Assembly (NCBI GenBank): GCA_016901395.1
Contig: JAEAMQ010000001.1
Span: forward strand, 1 to 55,173
Direction of reading: 5' to 3'
Source: Prevotella sp.
GTDB lineage: Bacteria; Bacteroidota; Bacteroidia; Bacteroidales; Bacteroidaceae
Length of the DNA: 55,173 bases
Positions 45,168 to 53,628 of the stretch are shown piece after piece (position 1 is the stretch's first letter; each line of letters begins with the position of its first letter). Under the pieces are notes generated by a model that saw only the letters and a list, made by a program, of their open reading frames with translations, was not told where the DNA came from and did no database searches. A program made the translations under genes and the position numbers.

Positions 45168-46046
45168 ATGGCAAATACATCCGTAAAACATATTACTCCC
45201 CTCCCTTCGGGGGAGGGGTCGGGGGAGAGGCCTTCTGACATCCTCGAGACCATCATCGCCCACAAGAAGATAGAGATTGAGCAGCGCATGGAGTTTATCT
45301 CGCCCCAGAAACTATACAGTCTGGTAGAGGAAAAGATGGCGAAAGAGACGCAGCCGCTGCCTTCGATGAGACAGGCGCTGATGGAGTCGGACAGCGGCAT
45401 CATCGCCGAGTTCAAGCGGAAATCGCCCAGCAAGGGATGGATCAACCGCGAGGCGAAGGCTGGCGTGGTGCCCCTGAGCTATCAACAGCATGGCGCAGCC
45501 GCTCTGAGCATACTCACCGACATCGACTTTTTCGGTGGTTACGACGAGTTTATACAGGAGGCCCGGCTGTCGGGCGTGACCCTTCCTATTATATATAAGA
45601 ACTTCGTCATCTGCGAATACCAGTTGTTTCAGGCCCGTTTCTGCGGTGCGTCGGCCGTGCTGCTCATTGCCGCCGACCTCACGATAGACGAGTGTCGCAC
45701 GCTCATGCACACCGCCCACGAGTTGGGCATGGAGGTTTTGCTGGAGATGCACGGTGAGCGCGACTTCGATTACGCGGCCTTGGAGCCCGACCTCTACGGC
45801 ATCAACAACCGCAACTTAGGCAGTTTTGTGACCGACGTGAACAACAGTTTCCGCCTCGCCGAACTCCTGCCCGAGGGCGTTTGCAAGGTGAGCGAGAGCG
45901 GCATCAGCCGTCCCGACACCGTGCGCCAGCTGCGGGCGGCAGGTTTCCGCGGCTTCCTCATGGGCGAACACTTCATGCGGGCTGAAGACCCTGGAGTGGA
46001 GTTGGAGCGGTTTATCAGTGAGTTAAATCGGGAGATGAGGAGTTAA
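45168..46046 (+). CDS. trpC: Indole-3-glycerol phosphate synthase
   Basis: The 292-residue protein is a TIM barrel with EFKRKSPSKG (catalytic Lys, phosphate site), ILTDIDFFGG, GINNRNLGSF and SESGI. It closes the indole ring from CdRP. Its native N terminus should begin near DILETIIAHKK (residue 24). Residues ~4-23 (TSVKHITPLPSGEGSGERPS) are translation of the dispersed CTCCCCTCCCTTCGGGGG hairpin repeat, and no alternative start codon lies between the repeat and DILETI, so the ATG inside/adjacent to the repeat seems to be used. The repeat forms a strong hairpin near the translation start, which may lower expression. Otherwise complete. Confidence 0.93.
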   Translation: MANTSVKHITPLPSGEGSGERPSDILETIIAHKKIEIEQRMEFISPQKLYSLVEEKMAKETQPLPSMRQALMESDSGIIAEFKRKSPSKGWINREAKAGVVPLSYQQHGAAALSILTDIDFFGGYDEFIQEARLSGVTLPIIYKNFVICEYQLFQARFCGASAVLLIAADLTIDECRTLMHTAHELGMEVLLEMHGERDFDYAALEPDLYGINNRNLGSFVTDVNNSFRLAELLPEGVCKVSESGISRPDTVRQLRAAGFRGFLMGEHFMRAEDPGVELERFISELNREMRS

Positions 46047-46260
46047 GAAGTTAGGAAGTTAAGAAGTTAAGAAGTTAAGACAAATGTCTGACGACAATAT
46101 TAACGACAATATTTATAAAGATATAGAGTTATGATGTTGTGGAGATAGGACAAAAGTGTGGCGACAGCGAGCGCAAGTCCTTACAATGTTGAGATTGAGA
46201 TGTCATCGGTTAACCGAGGTATTGTCTTAACTCCTGACCCCTGACCCCCTTAACTCCCCA
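46040..46260. repeat. GTTAAGAA repeats between trpC and trpF
   Basis: Octamer runs GTTAAGAA/GTTAGGAA and GTTAAGACAAATGTCTG, as at 24560-24720, fill the first 50 bp; TTAACTCCTGACCCCTGACC-like simple DNA lies before trpF. The trpC stop codon overlaps the start of the repeat. Confidence 0.7.
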
Positions 46261-46273
46261 TAAACAAACAACA

Positions 46274-47011
46274 ATGAAGATAAAAGTGTGTGGCATGCGC
46301 GATGCCGGGAATATTCGCGAGGTGAAAGCGTTGGGCGTAGACATGATGGGCTTCATCTTCTGGCCCAAGAGTCCGCGCTATGTGCAAATGATATCTTCGG
46401 ATGCAGGCATCATCCCCGACTACAGCGAGGAGCGTCTGCGCGCAGCATCGCAGGCTGCAGAAGACTCCGACACCGCGCAGCCTAAAGTTCAAAGTTCAAA
46501 GTTCAAAGTTCAAAGTTCAAGTCCTGCCCGTGTGGGCGTGTTTGTGGACGAAATGCCACAGACCATCGTGACCCATGTGTACAACTACGCACTCGATTAC
46601 GTACAGTTGCACGGACAAGAGAGCCGCACAATGATTGAAAATCTGAAGCGCACGCTCATCCCCGACATTGCCCCCGACATCCGGATTATCAAGGCGCTGA
46701 GCATCTCCTCGGCCGAAGATATGGCCCGATACAAGGAGTATGAGGGTGCGGTAGACCTCTTTCTCTTTGACACGAAGTGCGCCTCGGTGGGCGGCAGCGG
46801 CGAGCAGTTCGACTGGTCGGTGCTCGATGCCTACGACGGCAACACCCCATTCCTCCTCAGCGGAGGCATCGGACCCGACGATGCGGAGCGTGTGCGCCAG
46901 ATAAGTCATCCCCAGTTCCTCGGCATCGACCTCAACAGCCGCTTCGAGACAGCACCCGGCGTGAAGGACGTGGCATTGCTGCGGCAGTTCATCGAACGCG
47001 TCAGGGCATAA
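46274..47011 (+). CDS. trpF: Phosphoribosylanthranilate isomerase
   Basis: This 245-residue enzyme shows KVCGMRD with the catalytic Cys6 and GFIFWPKSPRYV at the N end, VQLHGQE in the middle, and LLSGGIGPDD and GIDLNSRFE at the C end. A typical TrpF is ~205 residues; the extra ~35 lie between RYVQMISS and ARVGVFVDE and include KVQSSKFKVQSSS, encoded by five perfect AAAGTTC heptamers (46484-46518). The insertion sits in the loop before strand 2, where the fold could tolerate it. Because seven is not a multiple of three, gain or loss of one unit would shift the frame. Downstream trpA starts 37 bp later. Confidence 0.92.
   Translation: MKIKVCGMRDAGNIREVKALGVDMMGFIFWPKSPRYVQMISSDAGIIPDYSEERLRAASQAAEDSDTAQPKVQSSKFKVQSSSPARVGVFVDEMPQTIVTHVYNYALDYVQLHGQESRTMIENLKRTLIPDIAPDIRIIKALSISSAEDMARYKEYEGAVDLFLFDTKCASVGGSGEQFDWSVLDAYDGNTPFLLSGGIGPDDAERVRQISHPQFLGIDLNSRFETAPGVKDVALLRQFIERVRA
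46484..46518 (+). repeat. (AAAGTTC)5 inside trpF
   Basis: Five perfect tandem heptamers within coding sequence. The same heptamer array, less perfect, precedes trpB and the LuxR gene at 37876, so it is a dispersed microsatellite. Confidence 0.92.
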
Positions 47012-47048
47012 CGCATAGATTGTTTTCACGATAAAAAAATCATTCGCA

Positions 47049-47879
47049 ATGAATAAAATCAATAAACTTTTCGCGGAGCATGGAGACCGCAAGCTGCTGT
47101 CTCTCTACTTCTGCGCCGGTTGTCCGCAGCTGGAAATGACGGGCGACGTGATCCTCACGCTTCAGCGTCGGGGCATCGACATGATTGAGGTGGGCATCCC
47201 TTTCAGCGACCCTCTGGCCGACGGTCCGGTGATTCAAAGTGCCGGAACGGTGGCGTTGAAGAACGGCATGACGCTCAACAAACTCTTTGCCCAACTCCGA
47301 TCCATCAAGGATGAGGTACATATCCCGCTGGTCATGATGGGTTATCTCAATGTCATCATGCACTATGGCGTAGAGCGTTTCTTCCAGAGTTGTGTCGAAA
47401 GCGGTGCCAGCGGGTGCATCATCCCCGACCTGCCGTTTAAGGATTATCTCGACGTGGTGAAGCCGATGGCCGACAAATACGACATCCGCGTCATCATGAT
47501 GATTACGCCCGAGACCTCCGAAGAGCGCATCCGCTTTATCGACGAGCACACCGACGGTTTCATCTATATGGTTTCTTCGGCCAGCACCACGGGTGCTCAG
47601 CAGAGTTTCGACGACGCGAAAGTGGCCTATTTTGAGCATATCAACAGCATGAACCTGCACAATCCGCGCATGATTGGCTTTGGCATCAGCAACTATCAGA
47701 CCCTCGACAGCGCCCAGCGCAATGCCGCCGGAGCCATCATCGGCAGTAAGTTTGTGACGCTGCTCAATGAAACGCAGGATGCGGAGGAGGCGATGGACCA
47801 ATTATATAAAAGCCTCTCCCCCGACCCCTCCCCCGAAGGGAGGGGAGTGATTACCGGGATAAACAAACCAGAAGGGTAA
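47049..47879 (+). CDS. trpA: Tryptophan synthase alpha chain
   Basis: The 276-residue TIM barrel has IEVGIPFSDPLADGPVIQ with the catalytic Glu and Asp, GCIIPDLPFKDY, and the C-terminal GFGISNYQT and GAIIGSKFV. It cleaves indole-3-glycerol phosphate and channels indole to TrpB. The native protein should end near AMDQLYKSL; the last ~20 residues (SPDPSPEGRGVITGINKPEG) are translation of the same hairpin repeat family, here in reversed orientation, so the original stop appears lost. Key residues are all present, and the tail is probably harmless. Confidence 0.94.
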   Translation: MNKINKLFAEHGDRKLLSLYFCAGCPQLEMTGDVILTLQRRGIDMIEVGIPFSDPLADGPVIQSAGTVALKNGMTLNKLFAQLRSIKDEVHIPLVMMGYLNVIMHYGVERFFQSCVESGASGCIIPDLPFKDYLDVVKPMADKYDIRVIMMITPETSEERIRFIDEHTDGFIYMVSSASTTGAQQSFDDAKVAYFEHINSMNLHNPRMIGFGISNYQTLDSAQRNAAGAIIGSKFVTLLNETQDAEEAMDQLYKSLSPDPSPEGRGVITGINKPEG

Positions 47880-47927
47880 TCATAAAGGTCAAAGGACTCA
47901 GAGGTAATCATAAAGGGCAAAGCTAAA

Positions 47928-48018
47928 AGTTCAATGTTCAAAGGTCAATGTTCAATGTTCAAAGGACGATAAGGTAATCATAAAGTTCAATGTTCAAAGT
48001 TCAAAGTTCAAAGTTCAA
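47928..48018. repeat. AAAGTTC / AATGTTC heptamer array before trpB
   Basis: Runs of AAAGTTC, AATGTTC and AAAGGTC fill the trpA-trpB gap up to 4 bp before the ATG at 48023. An in-frame ATG within the repeat (47990) would add MFKVQSSKFKI; native starts match 48023 better. Confidence 0.8.
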
Positions 48019-48022
48019 AATT

Positions 48023-49213
48023 ATGGATATGATAACGCCTTCTAAAGAAGGATTTTACGGTCAGTTTGGCGGAGCCTACGTGCCCGAGATTTTATATAAG
48101 TGCGTCCACGATTTGCAGGACGCTTACCTCCCGATCATTGAGAGCGAGGGGTTTAAAAAGGAGTATCACGCACTGTTGCGCGACTATGTGGGCCGTCCGT
48201 CGCCGCTCTATTTTGCCCGACGATTGAGCGAGAAGTATGGCTGTCAGCTGTATCTCAAGCGCGAGGATCTGAACCATACGGGTGCGCACAAGATTAATAA
48301 CACCATCGGACAGATACTCATGGCCAAGAAGATGGGTAAGACACGCATCATCGCCGAGACCGGAGCGGGACAGCATGGAGTGGCTACCGCCACTGTATGC
48401 GCATTGATGGATATGCAGTGTGAGATATTCATGGGTAAGACAGACGTGGAGCGTCAGCACACCAATGTGGAGCGCATGAAGATGCTCGGGGCCACCGTCC
48501 ACCCCGTAACCACAGGCAACATGACGCTCAGCGATGCCTGTTCGGAGGCCATCCGAGACTGGTGTTGTCACCCGGCCGATACGTTTTATATCGTCGGCTC
48601 GACGATGGGCCCGCACCCCTACCCCGACATCGTGGCGAAGATGCAGAGCGTGATCTCTGAGGAAATCAAATGGCAGTTGGAGGAAAAGATTGGCCGCGAC
48701 TACCCCGACTACCTCATCGCCTGTGTCGGCGGAGGCTCCAACGCCGCCGGTACGGTGTACCACTACGTGGCCGATGACCGTGTGAAGATTGTCCTGGCAG
48801 AGGCGGCGGGCCACGGCATCGACACCGACTACACGGCTGCGACCATCCATTGCGGCACGGAGGGTATCATCCACGGTGCCCGCACCTTGGTGATGCAGAC
48901 CGAAGACGGTCAGATTGAGGAGGCGTTCACCATCTCGGCGGGCCTCGACTACCCCGGCATCGGGCCTATGCACGCCTATCTGGCCAAGGAGGGAAGGGAG
49001 CAGGTGCTGGCCATCAACGACGACGAGGCTATCCGCGCCGGCTATCTTCTCACCCGCATGGAGGGCATCATCCCCGCCATCGAGAGTGCACACGCCGTGG
49101 CTTCCTTGGAGAAACTGAGCTTCAAACCGTCCGATGTGGTGGTGCTCACGGTGTCGGGACGTGGGGATAAGGATATCGAGACCTACCTGAACAACCCGCC
49201 CAAGTCCTTGTAA
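48023..49213 (+). CDS. trpB: Tryptophan synthase beta chain
   Basis: This 396-residue PLP enzyme has GGAYVPEIL, LNHTGAHKINN with the PLP-binding Lys, AETGAGQHGVATA, ACVGGGSNAAG (phosphate clamp) and LTVSGRGDKD. It condenses indole with serine. Start at 48023 (MDMITPSKEGFYGQFGG) is chosen over an ATG inside the heptamer repeat. It is TrpB1 type and follows its partner trpA. trpE begins 41 bp later. Confidence 0.96.
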   Translation: MDMITPSKEGFYGQFGGAYVPEILYKCVHDLQDAYLPIIESEGFKKEYHALLRDYVGRPSPLYFARRLSEKYGCQLYLKREDLNHTGAHKINNTIGQILMAKKMGKTRIIAETGAGQHGVATATVCALMDMQCEIFMGKTDVERQHTNVERMKMLGATVHPVTTGNMTLSDACSEAIRDWCCHPADTFYIVGSTMGPHPYPDIVAKMQSVISEEIKWQLEEKIGRDYPDYLIACVGGGSNAAGTVYHYVADDRVKIVLAEAAGHGIDTDYTAATIHCGTEGIIHGARTLVMQTEDGQIEEAFTISAGLDYPGIGPMHAYLAKEGREQVLAINDDEAIRAGYLLTRMEGIIPAIESAHAVASLEKLSFKPSDVVVLTVSGRGDKDIETYLNNPPKSL

Positions 49214-49254
49214 GATGGCGTAGTACGCCATCATACGGTACATACATTAGAAAC

Positions 49255-50730
49255 ATGAACATGATGAATACTTACAGATTCCATACTTCCTCCCGCCAGA
49301 TTCTGGCGGATCTCTACACCCCTGTGGGTGTCTATATGCGGCTGCGAGACCTCTATCCGCAGTCGGCACTGATGGAAAGCTCCGACTACCACGGCACCGA
49401 CAACGCCCGCTCGTTTATCGGCATCAACCCCATCGCATCCATTGCGGTGAGCCATGGGGCGGTGAAGCTGAGTTATCCCGATGGTCATAGCCAGACCGAA
49501 CAACTCCCCGAGACCGGTCCGCGCAAGGGCGAGGCCTGCAAACTGGCCATTGCCGAGGCTTTCAATAGGTTTCTCAGTCAGTTTCAGGTGGAGGGCGACG
49601 CGGCGGCCTACTGTGGTCTTTACGGCTTCACCTCGTTCAATGCGGTGCGCTATTTTGAGAATATCGAGGTGAAAGACACCACGATGGAGAAGAACGATGC
49701 GCCCGACATCTACTACATCATGTATCGCGACCTCATCGTGTTCGACCACTATAACAACACGATGACGCTTGTCACGCTCACCGCCGACGGCGGGGACGGC
49801 GAGGCGCAGCTGGCCAATCTGGAGAAGGGTATCAACCGGGCGAACGTGAAACCCTACGACTTCCACCCGATAGGCGAGGCCACTTCGACCCTCACCGACG
49901 AGCAACACAAGGCCAACATCCGCCAATGCGTGAAGCACTGTCTGCGCGGCGACGTGTTCCAGATTGTCATCTCGCGCCGCTTTGTGCAGCGCTTCGAGGG
50001 CGACGACTTCAAGCTTTACCGCACGTTGCGGTCCATCAACCCCTCGCCTTACCTCTTCTACTTCGACTTCGGAGGCTTCCGCATCTTCGGCAGCAGTCCC
50101 GAGACCCACAACCGCATTGAGGGTGACAAGGCGTTTATCGACCCCATCGCCGGCACCACGAAGCGCACGGGCAACGCCGACACCGACCGCCGGAACGCGG
50201 AGTTCCTGCGCAACGACCCCAAGGAGAATGCCGAACACGTGATGCTCGTGGACCTCGCGCGCAACGACCTGAGCCGCAACTGCCACGACGTGAAGGTGGA
50301 TTTCTACAAGGATATGCAGTTCTACAGCCATGTCATCCACCTCGTGAGTCGCGTGAGCGGCGCCCTCAACCCCGGTGCCGACCGCATCAAAGCGTTCTTC
50401 GACACGTTCCCCGCCGGCACGCTCTCGGGTGCGCCGAAAGTGCGCGCCATGCAGCTCATCACCGAGATGGAGCCTCACAACCGTGGTGCCTACGGCGGAT
50501 GTATCGGGTTTATCGGGTTCAACGGCAACCTCAACCAGGCCATCGTCATCCGCACCTTTGTCTCGCGCAATGGCGAACTGTGGTTTCAGGCAGGCAGTGG
50601 TGTAGTGGCCAAGAGCAACGACCAGTACGAACTGGAGGAGAGCAACAATAAGCTCGGGGCACTGGTGAAGGCGATAGCCCAGACTTCACCCTCCAAAGCC
50701 CCCTCTCCCACAGGAGAGGGTAAGCGATAA
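49255..50730 (+). CDS. trpE: Anthranilate synthase component I
   Basis: The 491-residue enzyme has the chorismate-binding C-terminal domain: RGDVFQIVISRRF, INPSPYLFYF, FGSSPETH, DPIAGTTKRTGNADTDR, ARNDLSRNC and FPAGTLSGAPKVRAM. The N-terminal feedback site has LMESSDYH, comparable to the LLES element that binds tryptophan, so enzyme-level feedback is likely. The C terminus after LGALVKAIAQ continues into SPSKAPSPTGEGKR, encoded by a CCCTCTCC-GGAGAGGG hairpin repeat (50702-50721). Several Met codons lie at the start (49255, 49261, 49264). Its partner trpG follows after 337 bp of repeats. Confidence 0.95.
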   Translation: MNMMNTYRFHTSSRQILADLYTPVGVYMRLRDLYPQSALMESSDYHGTDNARSFIGINPIASIAVSHGAVKLSYPDGHSQTEQLPETGPRKGEACKLAIAEAFNRFLSQFQVEGDAAAYCGLYGFTSFNAVRYFENIEVKDTTMEKNDAPDIYYIMYRDLIVFDHYNNTMTLVTLTADGGDGEAQLANLEKGINRANVKPYDFHPIGEATSTLTDEQHKANIRQCVKHCLRGDVFQIVISRRFVQRFEGDDFKLYRTLRSINPSPYLFYFDFGGFRIFGSSPETHNRIEGDKAFIDPIAGTTKRTGNADTDRRNAEFLRNDPKENAEHVMLVDLARNDLSRNCHDVKVDFYKDMQFYSHVIHLVSRVSGALNPGADRIKAFFDTFPAGTLSGAPKVRAMQLITEMEPHNRGAYGGCIGFIGFNGNLNQAIVIRTFVSRNGELWFQAGSGVVAKSNDQYELEESNNKLGALVKAIAQTSPSKAPSPTGEGKR

Positions 50731-51067
50731 CAAGGATAAACAGGTGGGATAAACTAATAGAAATAGAATGAAAACCTGTCCAGATGGGCAGACGCCATAG
50801 TCCCCATGCCCCATCTCTTTATCATAGAGAGGTGGCAGTTATCCGGATAAATGGTTGGAATAATACTATAGAATATTATTAAAAGAATAACCCTGATGGG
50901 CATCCCCGTTACTCCCCATACTCCATCTCTTTACCATAGAGAGGTGGCAGTTATCCGGATAATCGGCTGAGAGAATTGAATAGAAAATAATCATTAATTA
51001 CCCCGATGTGCAGACATTTCACTCCCCTCCCTCCGGGGGAGGGGTCGGGGGAGAGGCTTTTTAAACA
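50731..51067. repeat. Repeat-filled trpE-trpG spacer
   Basis: A ~120-bp unit is repeated: CCATCTCTTTA(C/T)CATAGAGAGG, then TGGCAGTTATCCGGATAA, at ~50812-50850 and ~50930-50965; CCATCTCT/AGAGAGGTGG is a hairpin. The last 45 bp (51021-51062) are the CTCCCCTCCCTCCGGGGG hairpin element, ending 5 bp before the trpG ATG. Confidence 0.8.
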
Positions 51068-51634
51068 ATGAAAATAGTCATCATAGATAATTACGACAGC
51101 TTCACCTACAACCTCGCGCACCTGGTGAAGAGCCTTGGCGCCGACGTCGAGGTGGTGCGCAACGACCAGTTCACCATCGGCCAGCTTGAGCCTTACGACC
51201 GCATCATCCTCAGTCCGGGTCCCGGCATCCCGTCGGAGGCCGGCCTGCTCTTGGATGTCATCAAGTCGTATGCCGGCCGCAAACCCATCTTCGGCGTGTG
51301 TCTCGGCCATCAGGCCATCGGCGAGGTGTTTGGTGCCAAGCTCCTCAACCTGTCCGATGTCTACCACGGCGTGGCCACCGAGGGCACGCAGTTTGCCAAC
51401 GACCCCATCTTCGACGGCCTGCCCAAGCGTATCATGATGGGCCGTTACCACAGTTGGGTGGTCGACCGCACGGGCTTCCCCGAGTGTCTGGAGGTGACGG
51501 CCGTGTCCGACGACGGCCAGATCATGGGTCTACGCCACCGCAGCTACAACATCCACGGCATCCAGTTCCACCCCGAGAGCGTGCTCACGCCGCAGGGCAG
51601 CAAGATATTGGAAAACTGGTTGTCGGAGGCTTAA
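51068..51634 (+). CDS. trpG: Anthranilate synthase component II (glutamine amidotransferase)
   Basis: The 188-residue class I amidotransferase has DNYDSFTYNLAH, LSPGPGIPSEAG, the nucleophile site GVCLGHQAIGEVFG, and the HPESVLT His-Glu pair. It supplies ammonia to TrpE. Family length is normal, and it is not fused to trpD. Paralogous PabA function cannot be excluded. The hairpin repeat just before the ATG may mask the ribosome site. The TAA stop merges with the AACCACAGAT unit that begins the next repeat array. Last gene of the operon. Confidence 0.94.
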   Translation: MKIVIIDNYDSFTYNLAHLVKSLGADVEVVRNDQFTIGQLEPYDRIILSPGPGIPSEAGLLLDVIKSYAGRKPIFGVCLGHQAIGEVFGAKLLNLSDVYHGVATEGTQFANDPIFDGLPKRIMMGRYHSWVVDRTGFPECLEVTAVSDDGQIMGLRHRSYNIHGIQFHPESVLTPQGSKILENWLSEA

Positions 51635-52205
51635 CCACAGATGAGAACTATAATAGGGACTACGAATTGCACGAATTACACGAATGAATAAACTGTGATG
51701 GAGTTCGTGTAATTAGTGTAATTAGTGTAATTAGTAGTAGTAAAAGTTGTTATTAACCACAGATGAAAGCAATGAAAACAATAATGGGACTACGAATTGC
51801 ACGAATTTCACGAATGAATAAACAGTGATGGAATTGGTACTATTAACCACAGATGAGAACAATGAAAGCAATAATGGGGACTACGAATTACACGAATTAC
51901 ACGAATGAATGAACGGTGATGGAATTCGTGAAATTCGTGAAATTCGTAGTAGTAAAAGTTTTTCTTAACCACAGATGAAAGCAATGAAAAACAATAATGG
52001 GGCTACGAATTACACGAATTAATAAACAGTGATGGAATTGGTACTATTAACCACAGATGAGAACAATGAAAAACAATAAGGGGACTACGAATTACACGAA
52101 TGACACGAATGAATGAACGGTGATAGAATTCGTGTAATTCGTGTAATTCGTAGTAGTAAAAGTTTTTCTTAACCACAGATGAAAGCAATGAAAACAATAA
52201 TGGGG
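51633..52205. repeat. Composite array, alternating 122- and 82/90-bp units
   Basis: AACCACAGATGA begins units at 51633, 51755, 51845, 51967, 52049 and 52171, giving spacings 122, 90, 122, 82, 122. Long units carry an inverted repeat: TACGAATTACACGAATTACA and its complement ending AATTCGTA; short units carry only the left arm. No coding potential. Confidence 0.88.
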
Positions 52206-52224
52206 CGGGTCTACAAGCGGCAGT

Positions 52225-52811
52225 CCATCGTGTAGCGAACAGCGTAACCTCTGCGAAATTTCAGAACATCGCGCGAGCTAATTTGCGACATCTGCGCCAT
52301 CTGCGAGAAATTAAAATTGCGTTCATTGCGTTTATGGCGAGAGAACTTTCCTCCGCGCCACTGCGTGGCATCTCAGAATATCCGGAGAATATCTTTTCTT
52401 TTTAGGCTGGCGCGGTGGGAAATGCTTATCGCAGAAAATCTCTTATCCTTGCTCCGCAAGGTTTATCTGAGAATATCTCCATTCTCCTTTTATTCCTGCA
52501 AGAGGGCTATGTTGTTGCGGACTTGCACGGGGCAAGTCCCTACATTGCTACAGACCTACCATCGTGTAGCGAACAGCGTAACCTCTGCGAAATTTCAAAC
52601 ATCGCGCCAGCTATCTGTGCCATCTGCGGACATCTGCGAGAAATTAAAATTGCGTTCATTGCGTTTATGGCGAGAGAAGTTTCCTCCGCGCCACTGCGTG
52701 GCATCTCAGAATATCCGGAGAATATCTTTTCTATTTAGGCTGGCGCGATGGGAAATGCTTATCGCAGAAAATCTCTCATCCTTGCTCCGCAAGGTCATCC
52801 GAGAATATCCC
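52225..52811. repeat. Direct repeat of ~255 bp, 334 bp apart
   Basis: 52225-52480 and 52559-52811 match closely, from CCATCGTGTAGCGAACAGCG through AAAATTGCGTTCATTGCG and CTGCGTGGCATCTCAGAAT to CTTGCTCCGCAAGG. An apparent 236-codon frame (52317-53027) is the repeat read twice and shows the same peptide (RRISFLFRLARWEML) two times, so it is not a gene. Confidence 0.85.
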
Positions 52812-52827
52812 TGCCACCCTTTTTATC

Positions 52828-53115
52828 AACCACAGATGAAAACAATGAAAAACAATGATTGGGTTGTGACGTACTTTGGAAAGCAGGGGGTGGTCATCCG
52901 AGAAGCGGTAGAACAGGGTGGGCAGGTTTCCGTGCGATCCGCAGGCCGCTGGCGGCCCTCTGCGAAATCAAAATGTGCCGGAGGGTTTCTGTTTCATCCG
53001 CTAAATCCGTTGTTCAAAAAAAAATAATTTCAATAAAACCCGTTGTTCAAAAAACCGCGTGAGACCTATCTGTGTCATCTGCGAGAAACTAAAATTGCGT
53101 TCATTGCTTTTATGG
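52828..53115 (+). repeat. Large inverted repeat, left copy
   Basis: About 290 bp whose reverse complement occurs at 54785-55095. The best part (about 52861-53058) includes ACTTTGGAAAGCAGGG, CGATCCGCAGGCCGCTGGCG and CCGTTGTTCAAAAAA twice. Identity by eye is ~90% or better in that part. Confidence 0.85.
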
Positions 53116-53144
53116 CGAGAGAATTTCCTCCGCGCGCTCGACAC

Positions 53145-53198
53145 ACACAAAAAAGACAGACAGGACTTATTCACATAAGCCCTGCCTGCTTGTCTTTT
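53145..53198 (-). terminator. Strong hairpin terminator
   Basis: AAAGACA..CAGG.CTTAT (53152-53170) pairs with ATAAG.CCTG..TGTCTTT (53175-53197) with a few mismatches; on the minus strand it is followed by TTTTTTGTG. It could end the candidate RNA or read-through from the AraC gene. Confidence 0.7.
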
Positions 53199-53480
53199 AC
53201 GTACATGTAACTAACTGTTGATAACTAACCTAAAACTATTCCTAAAAAACGGATAGGTTGCCCAAGAGCATACCTATTTGAGATTTTCGATCATAAAATA
53301 CAGCCCACCTACCATTTATGGGCTTTGACAATTCTGAAATATACGGTCTCTGTTAAGTCTGTTTGCAATTACGCTTTTCCTGTGTTGTTGGGGAGTCTTT
53401 TCGTTCTACCCTTCATCATCGGGAAACCGGCAGGGGGGCTTAGACCTCTCGTCTATCCGTTCCGCCGTTGTTTTTTTTCT
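53145..53480 (-). ncRNA. Candidate non-coding RNA
   Basis: On the minus strand a -7 box TAACTTTG (53485-53492) is followed ~330 nt later by a strong terminator hairpin (53155-53198). The interval has no plausible start-to-stop frame but can form local stems: ATAGGT ... ACCTAT (53252-53276 region) and GCCCA ... TGGGC (53303-53323 region). It is not a recognisable 6S, tmRNA, SRP or RNase P RNA. There is no clear -33 box. Treat as a hypothesis. Confidence 0.3.
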
Positions 53481-53628
53481 GATGCAAAGTTACGCATTCC
53501 CTGTCTTTCGGGTGTTCACTTATCGTTATTTTGCCTGCACTTTTCGTGAAAACGCCCTTATCCACGTGCTTTCCGCCCTGTCAGCGCATTGCAAGCACCC
53601 AAACCCACACCGCATCGTTGCCCCACTC

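Noticed and set aside
52317..53027. A 236-codon frame with repeated peptides
   Set aside because: Consists of a 255-bp direct repeat read twice and ends in the inverted repeat; not protein-like.
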